This document shows, piece by piece, positions 54,401 to 63,011 of a DNA stretch of 64,000 nucleotides. The stretch is taken from NCBI GenBank assembly GCA_031317595.1, contig JANCMB010000001.1, positions 1,668,971 to 1,732,970 of the forward strand, read 5' to 3'. The translations under genes and the position numbers were made by a program. The notes beneath the pieces were generated by a model. The model saw only the letters and a program-made list of their open reading frames with translations, was not told where the DNA came from and ran no database searches. Source of the stretch: Glutamicibacter sp. PS (GTDB lineage: Bacteria > Actinomycetota > Actinomycetes > Actinomycetales > Micrococcaceae). The number at the start of each line of letters is the position of its first letter. Position 1 is the stretch's first letter.

Positions 54401-56050
54401 TTAGTGGTCGACCGCCTTTTCGGCACCCACGCCGGTCAGTGAGCGGACTTCCATTTCGGCACCCTTTTGCTCATCCTCACGACCCTTGTCGGTAACCGAT
54501 CCAATCCAGCCGAGCAGGAAGGCCAGCGGAATCGAGACAATGCCGGGGTTTGCCAGCGGGAAGAAGGCAATGTCGAGGCTTGGAATCATGGAGGTTTCCG
54601 AGCCGGAGAACACCGGTGAGAAGATGATCAAGATCAGCGCCGAGGCTAGGCCACCGTACATCGAGAACACCGCCCCGCGAGTTTTGAAGCCCCGCCAGAA
54701 CAGCGAGTAGATGATGGTGGGCAGGTTGGCGCTGGCGGCCACCGCGAAGGCCAGCGCCACCAGGAAGGCCACATTCTGACCTTGCGCTCCGATACCACCG
54801 AGGATTGCGAAGACACCGATGATGATCACCGTACGGCGAGCGACTTTCATTTCCTTCTCGGGAGTGGTCTTGCCCTTGGCAATCACCGAGGCGTAGATAT
54901 CGTGGGCGAACGATGCCGCTGCCGTAATCGTCAAGCCGGCCACCACCGCGAGGATCGTGGCGAAAGCCACCGCCGAGATCAGGCCGAGCAGCAAGGTGCC
55001 GCCCAGTTCGTAGGCCAACAGCGGAGCCGCGGAATTCACGCCACCCGGTGCGGCCTTGATCTTATCCGGTCCAATCAGCGCGCCAGCCCCGTAGCCCAGA
55101 ACCAGGGTGAACAGGTAGAAGGCGCCGATGAGCCAGATCGCCCAGACCACGGACTTGCGAGCTTCCTTGGCGGTGGGCACGGTGTAGAAACGCATCAACA
55201 CATGGGGCAAACCGGCGGTACCCAATACGAGTGCCAGGCCCAGCGAGATGAAGTCCAGTCGGCTGGTATCGGATACGCCGTACTTCAGACCCGGGTTGAG
55301 GACCTCAGGGTTATTGGCCACCTCCGCGGCCTTGCCCAGCAGCTCGGAGAAGTTGAACCCGAACATGGCCAGGGTCCACACGGTCATGATGAAAGCACCG
55401 GCGATCAGCAGGCAGGCCTTGATGATCTGCACCCAGGTGGTGCCCTTCATGCCGCCGACCAGCACGTAGAGGATCATCAGTGCGCCGACGACCACGATGA
55501 CCAAGGACTGGCCGAACCGTTCGTCGATCCCCAACAGCAGAGATACTAGCGCGCCGGCACCGGCCATCTGGGCCAGGAGGTAGAACAGGCAGACCGCCAG
55601 GGTGGAGACCGCCGCCGCAATACGCACGGGTTGCTGCTTGAGACGGAAGGAGAGCACATCGGCCATGGTGAACTTGCCGGTATTGCGCAGTAGCTCGGCC
55701 ACCAAAAGCAATGCCACGAGCCAGGCCACCAGGAAGCCGATGGAATATAAGAAGCCGTCGTAACCGTTGATGGCAATCGCGCCGACAATGCCTAGGAAGC
55801 TGGCCGCCGAGAGGTAGTCACCGGCAATCGCCGTACCATTTTGCGTTCCAGTAAAGGAGCGGCCACCGGCGTAGTAGTCGGCCGCGGTCTTGTTGTTCTT
55901 GCTCGCACGCAACACGATCACCAAGGTCACTCCCACGAAGGCAGTGAAGATCGCGATATTCACCCAGGGATTGCCCACCTGGGTAGAGGCCGCCTGGGTA
56001 GAGGCCGCCTGGGTAGAGGCCGCCTGGGCCAGAATCAGCGACGAATTCAT
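54401..56050 (-). CDS. actP: cation/acetate symporter (SSS family)
   Basis: 549 aa, about 13 membrane segments. The family blocks GGRSFTGTQNGTAIAGDYLSAASFLGI, GTAGLPHVLMRFYTVP and FAHDIYASVI are those of ActP/MctC-type monocarboxylate:cation symporters. The short N-terminal outside stretch contains three tandem QAAST repeats encoded by a 15-bp minisatellite. The ATG overlaps the stop of the DUF485 gene as TAATG. The specific substrate (acetate, propionate, pyruvate) is not determined. Confidence 0.92.
   Translation of the reverse strand: MNSSLILAQAASTQAASTQAASTQVGNPWVNIAIFTAFVGVTLVIVLRASKNNKTAADYYAGGRSFTGTQNGTAIAGDYLSAASFLGIVGAIAINGYDGFLYSIGFLVAWLVALLLVAELLRNTGKFTMADVLSFRLKQQPVRIAAAVSTLAVCLFYLLAQMAGAGALVSLLLGIDERFGQSLVIVVVGALMILYVLVGGMKGTTWVQIIKACLLIAGAFIMTVWTLAMFGFNFSELLGKAAEVANNPEVLNPGLKYGVSDTSRLDFISLGLALVLGTAGLPHVLMRFYTVPTAKEARKSVVWAIWLIGAFYLFTLVLGYGAGALIGPDKIKAAPGGVNSAAPLLAYELGGTLLLGLISAVAFATILAVVAGLTITAAASFAHDIYASVIAKGKTTPEKEMKVARRTVIIIGVFAILGGIGAQGQNVAFLVALAFAVAASANLPTIIYSLFWRGFKTRGAVFSMYGGLASALILIIFSPVFSGSETSMIPSLDIAFFPLANPGIVSIPLAFLLGWIGSVTDKGREDEQKGAEMEVRSLTGVGAEKAVDH
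55981..56025. repeat. 3 x 15-bp tandem repeat in actP
   Basis: The unit GGGTAGAGGCCGCCT is present three times without mismatch, encoding three TQAAS-type pentapeptides (minus strand) after the first 10 residues of ActP. Copy-number change would keep the reading frame. Confidence 0.95.
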
Positions 56051-56394
56051 TACTTCACTCCCTCGTCTTCGAGGCGTTCACGAATCTTCGTGGCCTTTGG
56101 GTCCAGCTTGTTATTCGAGAAGCGCACGTAGGCGGCGGTGATCGCAAAGGTGGATACGAACTGCAAAAGCCCCAGTACGATACCGACGTTGATATTGCCC
56201 ATAACCTTGATCGACATGAAGTCGTGGAAATAGTCCGCCAAGATCACGTAGGCGAAATACCAGACCAAAAAGAATATGGCCATGGGGAACACAAAGCTAC
56301 GGTGTGTGCGGCGTAGCTCTTGGAATTCGGCCGAATCCCTTTCCGCAATAAAGTCGATGTCGCTATCGACATCGTTTGGCGAGTTGGCAGTCAT
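56050..56394 (-). CDS. DUF485 membrane protein partner of ActP
   Basis: 114 aa from ATG 56394, with GAGGAG upstream. Two membrane segments (about 38-58 and 70-92) and the DUF485 hallmark FQELRRTHRSFVFPMAIFFLVWYFAYVILADY. DUF485 proteins (YjcH type) are encoded directly before actP in many bacteria and are thought to assist the symporter. Coupled by TAATG. Confidence 0.93.
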   Translation of the reverse strand: MTANSPNDVDSDIDFIAERDSAEFQELRRTHRSFVFPMAIFFLVWYFAYVILADYFHDFMSIKVMGNINVGIVLGLLQFVSTFAITAAYVRFSNNKLDPKATKIRERLEDEGVK

Positions 56395-56431
56395 CACTTT
56401 TCTCCTCATCGATGCGATGGCTCACGCCATC

Positions 56432-56447
56432 TGTGACTCACCTCACT
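56432..56447. promoter_or_regulatory. CRP/GlxR-like site upstream of DUF485-actP
   Basis: TGTGACTCACCTCACT matches TGTGA-N6-TCACA with one mismatch, 38 bp before the DUF485 gene start and 131 bp before the divergent histidine kinase gene. GlxR control of acetate metabolism is known in Corynebacterium; extension here is inference. Confidence 0.5.
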
Positions 56448-56577
56448 ATCACCTAGTCCATTCGCTCACGACTAGGGGCATCGCAGGAGTTTCGGGCCAG
56501 CGGACTCAATCCTGCGCTCAACGGCCACCGCCCGAACGATAAGCGGCAACCGGTCGCCGAGCACGTAGGATAAGTCC

Positions 56578-57753
56578 ATGTCCACCGGCTTGCAGATCGT
56601 CCTGATGGTAACCACCGTGAGTGTCGGCATCGCGATCATCGGTTATCTGGGATTCAAGATTTCGCGTTCCACCCGCGAGATGGGCACGGATGCCGAGCAG
56701 GCCACTTTTCAGGCGCTGCATCATATGTCGGTGGCGGTACCGCACCTTTCGCGCGGCATGAGCCAGGAGGGAGCAGCCAAAAGCGCCAAAGCGCTACGCC
56801 GACTCTTGGCGTGCCAGGTGCTGGTCATTAGCGACGCCACCGCCGTGCTCGCGGCCGAGTCATCCATCGGATTCAACGATCACCTGCGCGAGATCTGTAC
56901 CCAGACCAGCGCCGCGGCTTTGGCCGACCGGAAAACCCAGGTTCACCGTTCTCCCGGGCTCGATGCCGTCTCCGCACCCATCATGGTCGACCAGACGGCG
57001 GTCGGCACGGTGACCGCAGTCTCGGCGAAAGCTGGGGCAAGCTTTGTGCGGGCGGTCTCTGAGGTGGCGGTCTTTATCTCCACCCAGGTCTCGCTGGCCG
57101 AACTTGATAAGTCCAAGGCCCAACTGCTCGAGGCGCAGGTCCGCGCGCTACGCGCCCAGATCTCACCGCACTTTATCTACAACTCGCTCAACGCGATCGC
57201 GTCCTTCATCAACACGGACCCGGCTCGCGCCCGCGAACTCGTTATTGAGTTTGCCGACTTTACCCGCTACTCCTTCCGGCGGCGTGGAGACTTCACGACG
57301 CTGGCCGAAGAACTCGAGGCCATCGACCGGTATCTGTTGCTCGAAAAGGCCCGCTTCGGCGAGCGCATCCGAGTTTCATTGCAGATCGCCCCAGAAGTAC
57401 TGCCGACCCAGATTCCGTTCTTGTCTTTGCAACCGCTGGTGGAGAACGCGGTGCGTCATGGGCTGGAGGCCCGCCCCGATGGCGGGCTGATCTCCATCAC
57501 CGCCACCGAGGAGGGCCCGCATGCGGTGATCCGGGTGGAAGACGATGGGGTGGGCATGGACCCTGCAGAGCTGTCCGAGGTGCTGGCCGGAACCACCGAG
57601 AACTTACACGTAGGTTTGCGCAATGTCGACATTCGGCTGCGTCAGTTGTACGGGCAGGAGCATGGACTGCTCATCGACACCGCCCCCGGCGCGGGCACCA
57701 TGATCACCTTACGCATCCCAAAATTTCGCGCCCCGACCAGCGTGAACCGGTAG
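56578..57753 (+). CDS. LytS-type sensor histidine kinase
   Basis: 391 aa. A single N-terminal membrane helix (about residues 5-27), a GAF-like region (about 70-170), then the His_kinase module with ISPHFIYNSLNAIASFI (His near 198) and a HATPase domain (LQPLVENAVRHGL, VEDDGVGMD). Unlike LytS/BtsS it has no 5TM sensor domain, so the signal is probably cytoplasmic. It precedes the LytTR response regulator. Related LytS systems sense pyruvate and control its transporters, which fits the flanking symporter genes. Confidence 0.9.
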   Translation: MSTGLQIVLMVTTVSVGIAIIGYLGFKISRSTREMGTDAEQATFQALHHMSVAVPHLSRGMSQEGAAKSAKALRRLLACQVLVISDATAVLAAESSIGFNDHLREICTQTSAAALADRKTQVHRSPGLDAVSAPIMVDQTAVGTVTAVSAKAGASFVRAVSEVAVFISTQVSLAELDKSKAQLLEAQVRALRAQISPHFIYNSLNAIASFINTDPARARELVIEFADFTRYSFRRRGDFTTLAEELEAIDRYLLLEKARFGERIRVSLQIAPEVLPTQIPFLSLQPLVENAVRHGLEARPDGGLISITATEEGPHAVIRVEDDGVGMDPAELSEVLAGTTENLHVGLRNVDIRLRQLYGQEHGLLIDTAPGAGTMITLRIPKFRAPTSVNR

Positions 57754-57763
57754 ACTCTTGGCC

Positions 57764-58480
57764 ATGATTAATGTCGTGGTCGCGGACGACGAGATCCCCG
57801 CTGTTGAGGAAATCGCCTACCTGCTAGGGCAGGACGCACGCATTGGCACGATTCACCGCGCCACCTCTGGCGCCGCGGCGCTCAAGGCCCTGGAAGACAA
57901 TGACGTTCAGGCGCTCTTTCTCGATATTCACATGCCCGCGCTCAGCGGACTGGATATTGCCCGGGTGATCTCCCGGTTCGCCAATCCCCCGGTCATTGTC
58001 TTCGTCACCGCCGATGAGGACCAAGCGCTCGAGGCCTTCGAACTGGCCGCTATTGACTACGTCCTTAAACCGATTCGGCCGCAACGGCTCGCCGAGTCGG
58101 TGCGCCGGGTCTGCGAAATCGTGGATGAGACCCCGACGAAACCCGAAATGATTACGGTGGATCAGGGCGGGATAACCAAGATGATCCCGTTGGCCGAGAT
58201 CGGTTACGTACACGCACAGGGCGACTACGCCCGGCTACACACCAAGGACTCCAGCTACCTCATCCGGGTGCCGCTGAACGATCTCGAACAGCAGTGGGCC
58301 TCGGCAGGTTTTGTTCGCATTCACCGCTCGTACCTTGTCTGCATGGACAAGATTGACACCATGCGCTTGCAGACCGGAAATGCCTCGGTGATCGTCCATG
58401 GCACCGAGCTACCGATCGCCCGGCGGACGCTGCCCGAGGTGCGCGAGCGGCTTGCCGCGCACCGGGTGCGACCGCTATGA
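57764..58480 (+). CDS. LytTR-type response regulator
   Basis: 238 aa from ATG 57764; a TTG two codons earlier is possible. Receiver domain with VVVADDE, phospho-acceptor Asp near 54 in LFLDIHMP, and FVTADEDQALEAFELAAIDYVLKP; a LytTR DNA-binding domain follows (about 140-236; HAQGDYARLHTKDSSYLIRVPLNDL and FVRIHRSYLV). It lies 10 bases after the kinase and overlaps the next gene as ATGA, so kinase, regulator and transporter form one operon. Confidence 0.94.
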   Translation: MINVVVADDEIPAVEEIAYLLGQDARIGTIHRATSGAAALKALEDNDVQALFLDIHMPALSGLDIARVISRFANPPVIVFVTADEDQALEAFELAAIDYVLKPIRPQRLAESVRRVCEIVDETPTKPEMITVDQGGITKMIPLAEIGYVHAQGDYARLHTKDSSYLIRVPLNDLEQQWASAGFVRIHRSYLVCMDKIDTMRLQTGNASVIVHGTELPIARRTLPEVRERLAAHRVRPL

Positions 58481-58851
58481 ACGAGCACGATCAGCAGCAC
58501 TTTGCCGAGCAGCGCAAACTGCGTGTACGCGTGCAGGCCCCGTCGGATGCACCCATCGCCCCGACAACCGGGCTCAAGGAACAGAGCGCGGAGAACTTCT
58601 ACGTCCGGCAGCTTGTTCGCTCGCAACTGCGTTTAGCCATCAGCGTGGCCTCCGGGGTGCTGGCCCTGCTCCTGGGGTTTGCGGCGTTGGTCATGGCCGG
58701 CTCCAGCATGGAGCAGATCACGCTGCTGGGCATCCCCCTATCTTGGTGGGTACTGGGGGTAGGTATGTATCCACTGATTATCGTCGCGGGCCTGCTCTAC
58801 ACTTGGAGTGCGGTGCGTAACGAGCGCCGCTACCGGAGCATCGCCAAATGA
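58477..58851 (+). CDS. DUF485-like small membrane protein
   Basis: 124 aa. A soluble N-terminus of about 45 residues, then two membrane segments (about 52-74 and 86-110). The block NFYVRQLVRSQLRLAISVASGVLALLLGFAAL and the C-terminal YTWSAVRNERRYRSIAK fit the two-helix proteins encoded before SSS symporters, although it differs from the first DUF485 protein in this window. ATGA overlaps on both sides. Confidence 0.82.
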   Translation: MNEHDQQHFAEQRKLRVRVQAPSDAPIAPTTGLKEQSAENFYVRQLVRSQLRLAISVASGVLALLLGFAALVMAGSSMEQITLLGIPLSWWVLGVGMYPLIIVAGLLYTWSAVRNERRYRSIAK

Positions 58852-60314
58852 TGCACTCCCTCTCACTGGCCGCCGTGATTACCATCAGCTTGGCCACGGT
58901 GCTCATTGCCGTCTTTGGTTTACGGCTGTCACGAACCACCAGCGACTTCTATGTGGCCTCACGCACCGTGAAACCGTGGTGGAATGCCTCGGCCATTGGC
59001 GGCGAGTACCTCTCCGCGGCCTCCTTTCTGGGGGTTGCCGGGCTAATTGTGATGACCGGCCAGTCGGGTCTGTGGTTTCCCATCGGTTACACGGCCGGCT
59101 ATTTGATGCTGTTGCTTTTCGTTGCGGCACCCCTCCGCCGCTCGCGGGCCTACACCATCCCGGACTTCGCCCAGATTCGTTTCGACTCGGCTCCCGGCGT
59201 TCGTAAGCTGACCGCGTGGTTGGTGGCGGTGATCTGCTGGCTGTATATCGTCCCGCAGATGCACGGGGCCTCGTTGACTTTGAGTATTGCCACCGGGCTG
59301 CCCGGGTGGGTGGGGCCGCTGATCGTGGCCACCGTGGTGTGCCTGACCGTACTCTCTGGCGGCATGCGTTCGGTGACCTTTGTGCAGGCCTTTCAGTACT
59401 GGTTCAAACTCGCAGCCTTGGTGATCCCCACCGTCTTTTTATTGCTGACTTTGCGACCGTTCGCGGAGAACAGGCACGGTCAACTGGAATTGCGTGAACA
59501 GTTGCAGTCGGTCGTGGGCATGAGCGGCTACGAGACCGTCTCGGTGATTCTCGCGTTGCTCTTTGGCACGCTGGGGCTACCGCATGTGCTGGTGCGGTTC
59601 TACACCAATCCCACCGGGCAAGCGGCCCGTAAAACCACGGTCATCGTGTTGGGATTACTTTCGATCTTCTACCTGCTCCCGGTGACTCTGGGAACCTTAG
59701 GACTGCTCTATACCCCACAGCTACGTGAAAGCGGCAATACCGACGCGACCGTGTTGCTGCTACCGCAACAGGTATTCGACTCCCCCGTCGCCGATCTGCT
59801 CACCGCCGTGGTGGTCGGCGGGGCCTTTGCCGCGTTCCTGTCCACGACCTCGGGGCTTGTGGTCTCCTTGGCCGGGACGCTCTCGCAACAGTTTTTTGCC
59901 GGGACCGTGCGCGGCTTTCGCATATCAACGCTACTGGCCACGTTCTTGCCGGTGGGAATCGCGCTGTTGACCAGTTCCTTGGCGCTGGCCGGGGCCATCG
60001 GCAACGTTTTCGCCTTCACCGCCTCGACCATTTGCCCGTTACTTCTGCTCGGGATCTGGTGGCGGAACCTGACCGCACGCGGGGCCATGGCCGGAATGAG
60101 CGTCGGGGCGATCAGTTGTGCCCTGGCCCTGCTGATCGCCGGGCCGCTGCCCGCCGATACCGCTACCTGGTGGGCACAATTATTGCGGCAACCCGCGGCC
60201 TGGAGCGTACCGCTGGCCTTCCTGACGATGGTGGTAGTTTCCCGTGCGACCCGGCGGACGGTGCCCTCGGAGGTGGACCGGGTGATGGCTCGGTTACACG
60301 TCCCCGAATCCTAG
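58848..60314 (+). CDS. SSS-family monocarboxylate symporter (MctC/ActP-like)
   Basis: 488 aa, about 13 membrane segments. ASRTVKPWWNASAIGGEYLSAASFLGVAGL and LLFGTLGLPHVLVRFYTNPTGQAARK match the same conserved blocks as actP. No N-terminal repeat is present and it is about 60 residues shorter. Encoded in one operon with the two-component system, it is the natural target of that regulator. Substrate (acetate, pyruvate, propionate) unknown. Confidence 0.9.
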   Translation: MMHSLSLAAVITISLATVLIAVFGLRLSRTTSDFYVASRTVKPWWNASAIGGEYLSAASFLGVAGLIVMTGQSGLWFPIGYTAGYLMLLLFVAAPLRRSRAYTIPDFAQIRFDSAPGVRKLTAWLVAVICWLYIVPQMHGASLTLSIATGLPGWVGPLIVATVVCLTVLSGGMRSVTFVQAFQYWFKLAALVIPTVFLLLTLRPFAENRHGQLELREQLQSVVGMSGYETVSVILALLFGTLGLPHVLVRFYTNPTGQAARKTTVIVLGLLSIFYLLPVTLGTLGLLYTPQLRESGNTDATVLLLPQQVFDSPVADLLTAVVVGGAFAAFLSTTSGLVVSLAGTLSQQFFAGTVRGFRISTLLATFLPVGIALLTSSLALAGAIGNVFAFTASTICPLLLLGIWWRNLTARGAMAGMSVGAISCALALLIAGPLPADTATWWAQLLRQPAAWSVPLAFLTMVVVSRATRRTVPSEVDRVMARLHVPES

Positions 60315-60359
60315 GCCGTTGCCCGGCGCATCAGACTCGACGCGCGGACTTCGTGAGTG

Positions 60360-60932
60360 TTAGTCGATGGAAGCCATGAGCTCGACCACGCGGTCGAGGA
60401 AGGCATCAACCTGAGACTCTTCGTAGCCCTCGGTGCCAACGGCCGAACGGAACTCGACACGGCGCACCGAATCGACACTCATCGGCACATCGTGCTCGAA
60501 GTAGTCGATGAGCTGATCACACAGGCGGTCCACGTCTTCAACGTTGTAGCTGCTGGCGTTCGAGCGCGAGGGGCGGCGGAAACGTTCACCCTTGGCGCGG
60601 TGCAAACGTCCCCGCAGAATCGCTGCCAAGCGACCCACCTGCTGTAGCCAGACCTCTTCGCCCTGGTGGGCGATCAGGTCATCACGCTCTCGCTTGGCAA
60701 AGACGTCCTCGAGCCGGTCCAGCGCGCCGTCGACCTCTCGGGCGTTGTAACCACCCTTCTGCGGGGCAAAGGTGGTGCGGCGCACCAAGTGGCTCGTGAC
60801 CACGCTGTCGTCCGTGCCGTCACCGTTGAAGGTGGCGCGGGCGCGCGAAAGGAAGGCATCGACCTGCTTCATGTTGTAGCCGAATTCCTGTTCCTGAACG
60901 CGGGAGAACGGAGCTTCCTGCTGCTGCGACAC
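60360..60932 (-). CDS. DivIVA-repeat protein
   Basis: 190 aa, starting at GTG with AAGGAAG upstream. Four short motifs of the form [G/S]Y-x4-VD-x2-L occur: FGYNMKQVDAFLSRA (about 17-31), GYNAREVDGALDRLE (about 61-75), SYNVEDVDRLCDQLIDYFE (about 128-146) and GYEESQVDAFLDRVVELM (about 170-187). This is the DivIVA-like repeat family of actinobacteria. It has little coiled coil, so it is not the polar-growth Wag31 itself; a membrane-curvature or scaffold role is guessed. Confidence 0.82.
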   Translation of the reverse strand: MSQQQEAPFSRVQEQEFGYNMKQVDAFLSRARATFNGDGTDDSVVTSHLVRRTTFAPQKGGYNAREVDGALDRLEDVFAKRERDDLIAHQGEEVWLQQVGRLAAILRGRLHRAKGERFRRPSRSNASSYNVEDVDRLCDQLIDYFEHDVPMSVDSVRRVEFRSAVGTEGYEESQVDAFLDRVVELMASID

Positions 60933-61053
60933 GAGACTTCCTTCAATACTGAGTGGTGATTCCTAGGCTCTCCGACGCGGAAGAGCACGCAACTATTCTA
61001 TGTGGTGTGCGCTCGCCACGCAGCACCGGCGCACCGCGATGACGCGAACCGAG

Positions 61054-62388
61054 CTAGGAAACGGCGATGAACCATTCCAGCAAATGCGAGACGAGATAGG
61101 CCACCGGTACCGCGAAGAGCACCGAGTCCAGCCGGTCCATGATGCCACCGTGTCCGGGCAGGATATGACTCATATCCTTGACGCCCAGATCGCGTTTGAC
61201 GGTCGACTCCGACAGGTCGCCGGTCGTCGCGGCGATCACCGTAACCAACGCTAGGATCAACCCGCTCCACCAGGGCATATTCAGCCAGAACTGGGCGGTC
61301 AGTGCGCCCACGATCATCGCCCCTACCAACGATCCGGCGAAGCCCTCCCAGGATTTCTTCGGCGAAACCTTCGGCGCCATGGGGTGCTTACCGAAGAGAA
61401 CCCCGACGATGTAGCCGAAGGTGTCGTTGGCGACCACGAGCAACAAGATCGTGGCGATGAGCATTTGGCCGTTGTCCTGCTGTAACACCAGTACCGCGAA
61501 ACTGAGCAACAAGGGCACCCAGACGATGATGAAGGTGCTGGCCATAATCGAGGCGGCGGCACCCTTGAGCCCCTCGGTCAATCTGAAGACGACCACCACC
61601 AGCAAGCTGGCGAGCAAGCCGAAGCCAACGGCTTCGAGCCCTCCAAATGACGCCGAAAGCGGTAATAGTGCGGAGGCCAGGAGCAGCGGGGCGAGTTGGA
61701 CGCTGGTGTGCGCCTGGGTGGTTGCCCGCGCAACCTCCCAGCAACCCAGCCCGGCCAGCACGATCACCAAGCCGAGAATGAGCGGCGGATACCAGAACAG
61801 TCCGGCGAGCACCACGGCCAGTAGCACGCCACCGACACCGATGGCCGCCGGCAGATTGCGTCCTGCACGTGAGGCCTTCGGTTCTGCCGGGTCACTGTCG
61901 GCCGCCTTCGCGGCGGGGTCCGTGGCAGGGGGCTCCGTCGCCGGGGCGGGCGCGGGGGCCTGCTTGGCGGCCTCTGCAGTGGCCGGAGGCGTAGCCTTGG
62001 CGCTCGAAGCCTGCTGACCGGCTGGCTCGGCAGCGGCCGCAGCCGGCTGCGGGACCGGCGTCGAGGTATCCGGTGCCGGGCTCGCTTGGGGTTCCGGCGA
62101 AGCGGCTGCTTGCGCCGTTGGCATGGCGGGTGCCACCTGCGGCGTCCCTGCCTTTGCTGCCTGGAGTTTGGCAGCACGCTCCGGGTCTTGCTCGCTGTCC
62201 GCCGGAGCGGCCGTGGGCGCTGCCGGCTTGGCATCCTTGGCCTTGGTCCGACCGGCCTTCTTCTTTGCGGCTTCCTCGGCCTCCCGCCGGGCCCGGGCTT
62301 CACGCCGGGTCATCGGTGGGTTGTCCGCGGATGCCACTGAGGGCACTGCCGAAGCCGTGCCCTCAGTTTCGTTGCTCGGCGCTGACAT
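61054..62388 (-). CDS. cdsA: phosphatidate cytidylyltransferase with long N-terminal extension
   Basis: 444 aa. The C-terminal 265 residues form the polytopic CdsA enzyme that makes CDP-diacylglycerol; the family signature is STVKRDLGVKDMSHILPGHGGIMDRLDS. The first roughly 175 residues are an Ala/Pro/Glu/Lys-rich, probably disordered cytoplasmic tail with many charged residues at its start. The ATG overlaps the frr stop as TAATG, which supports the long form. Confidence 0.93.
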   Translation of the reverse strand: MSAPSNETEGTASAVPSVASADNPPMTRREARARREAEEAAKKKAGRTKAKDAKPAAPTAAPADSEQDPERAAKLQAAKAGTPQVAPAMPTAQAAASPEPQASPAPDTSTPVPQPAAAAAEPAGQQASSAKATPPATAEAAKQAPAPAPATEPPATDPAAKAADSDPAEPKASRAGRNLPAAIGVGGVLLAVVLAGLFWYPPLILGLVIVLAGLGCWEVARATTQAHTSVQLAPLLLASALLPLSASFGGLEAVGFGLLASLLVVVVFRLTEGLKGAAASIMASTFIIVWVPLLLSFAVLVLQQDNGQMLIATILLLVVANDTFGYIVGVLFGKHPMAPKVSPKKSWEGFAGSLVGAMIVGALTAQFWLNMPWWSGLILALVTVIAATTGDLSESTVKRDLGVKDMSHILPGHGGIMDRLDSVLFAVPVAYLVSHLLEWFIAVS

Positions 62389-62945
62389 TAGACGTCCAGC
62401 AGCTCGGCTTCTTTTTTCTTCAGCAGTTCGTCGATCGAGTCAACGTACTTCTTGGTCAGTGCGTCCAGATCCTTCTCGCCGCGGCTACCCTCGTCCTCAC
62501 CGATTTCGCCGTCCTTGACGAGCTTATCCATCAGGTCCTTAGCCTTGCGGCGGTGACCACGCAGCGCCACCTTGGAGTCTTCGCCCTTGGAGCGAGCGAG
62601 CTTCACGTATTCCTTACGGCGTTCCTCGGTCAGTTGCGGCAGAACCACACGAATGGTTTTGCCGTCGTTGGAGGGGTTAGCGCCAACCTCGGAGTCGCCC
62701 AAGGCCTTCTCGATTTCGCGCAGGGCGCTGACGTCGAAGGGGGTGATCAAGATGGTGCGCGCATCGGAAACGTTGAAGGTTGCCAGCTGCTGCAGCGGGG
62801 TCGGAGCACCGTAGTAGTCCACCATCACCTTGGAGTACATGCCCGGGTGAGCGCGACCGGTACGAATCGTCGCGAAGTCTTCCTTCGCAGCCTCCAGGGT
62901 GCGCTCCATTTTCTCGGCGGTATCCGCCAGGGTTTCCTCAATCAC
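62388..62945 (-). CDS. frr: ribosome recycling factor
   Basis: 185 aa, the exact usual length. RRF with EF-G splits post-termination ribosomes. Signature blocks: KMERTLEAAKEDFATIRTGRAHPGM, PLQQLATFNVSDARTILITPFD, and GDSEVGANPSNDGKTIRVVLPQLTEERRKEYVKLA. GTG start with GAGGAG five bases upstream. Lies between pyrH and cdsA as in most actinobacteria. Confidence 0.97.
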   Translation of the reverse strand: MIEETLADTAEKMERTLEAAKEDFATIRTGRAHPGMYSKVMVDYYGAPTPLQQLATFNVSDARTILITPFDVSALREIEKALGDSEVGANPSNDGKTIRVVLPQLTEERRKEYVKLARSKGEDSKVALRGHRRKAKDLMDKLVKDGEIGEDEGSRGEKDLDALTKKYVDSIDELLKKKEAELLDV

Positions 62946-63011
62946 CAGTACTCCTCAAGCACATAGTCGTCCATGTCAAGAATCTCTTCCCATCCTATGC
63001 CAAAGATGGTG

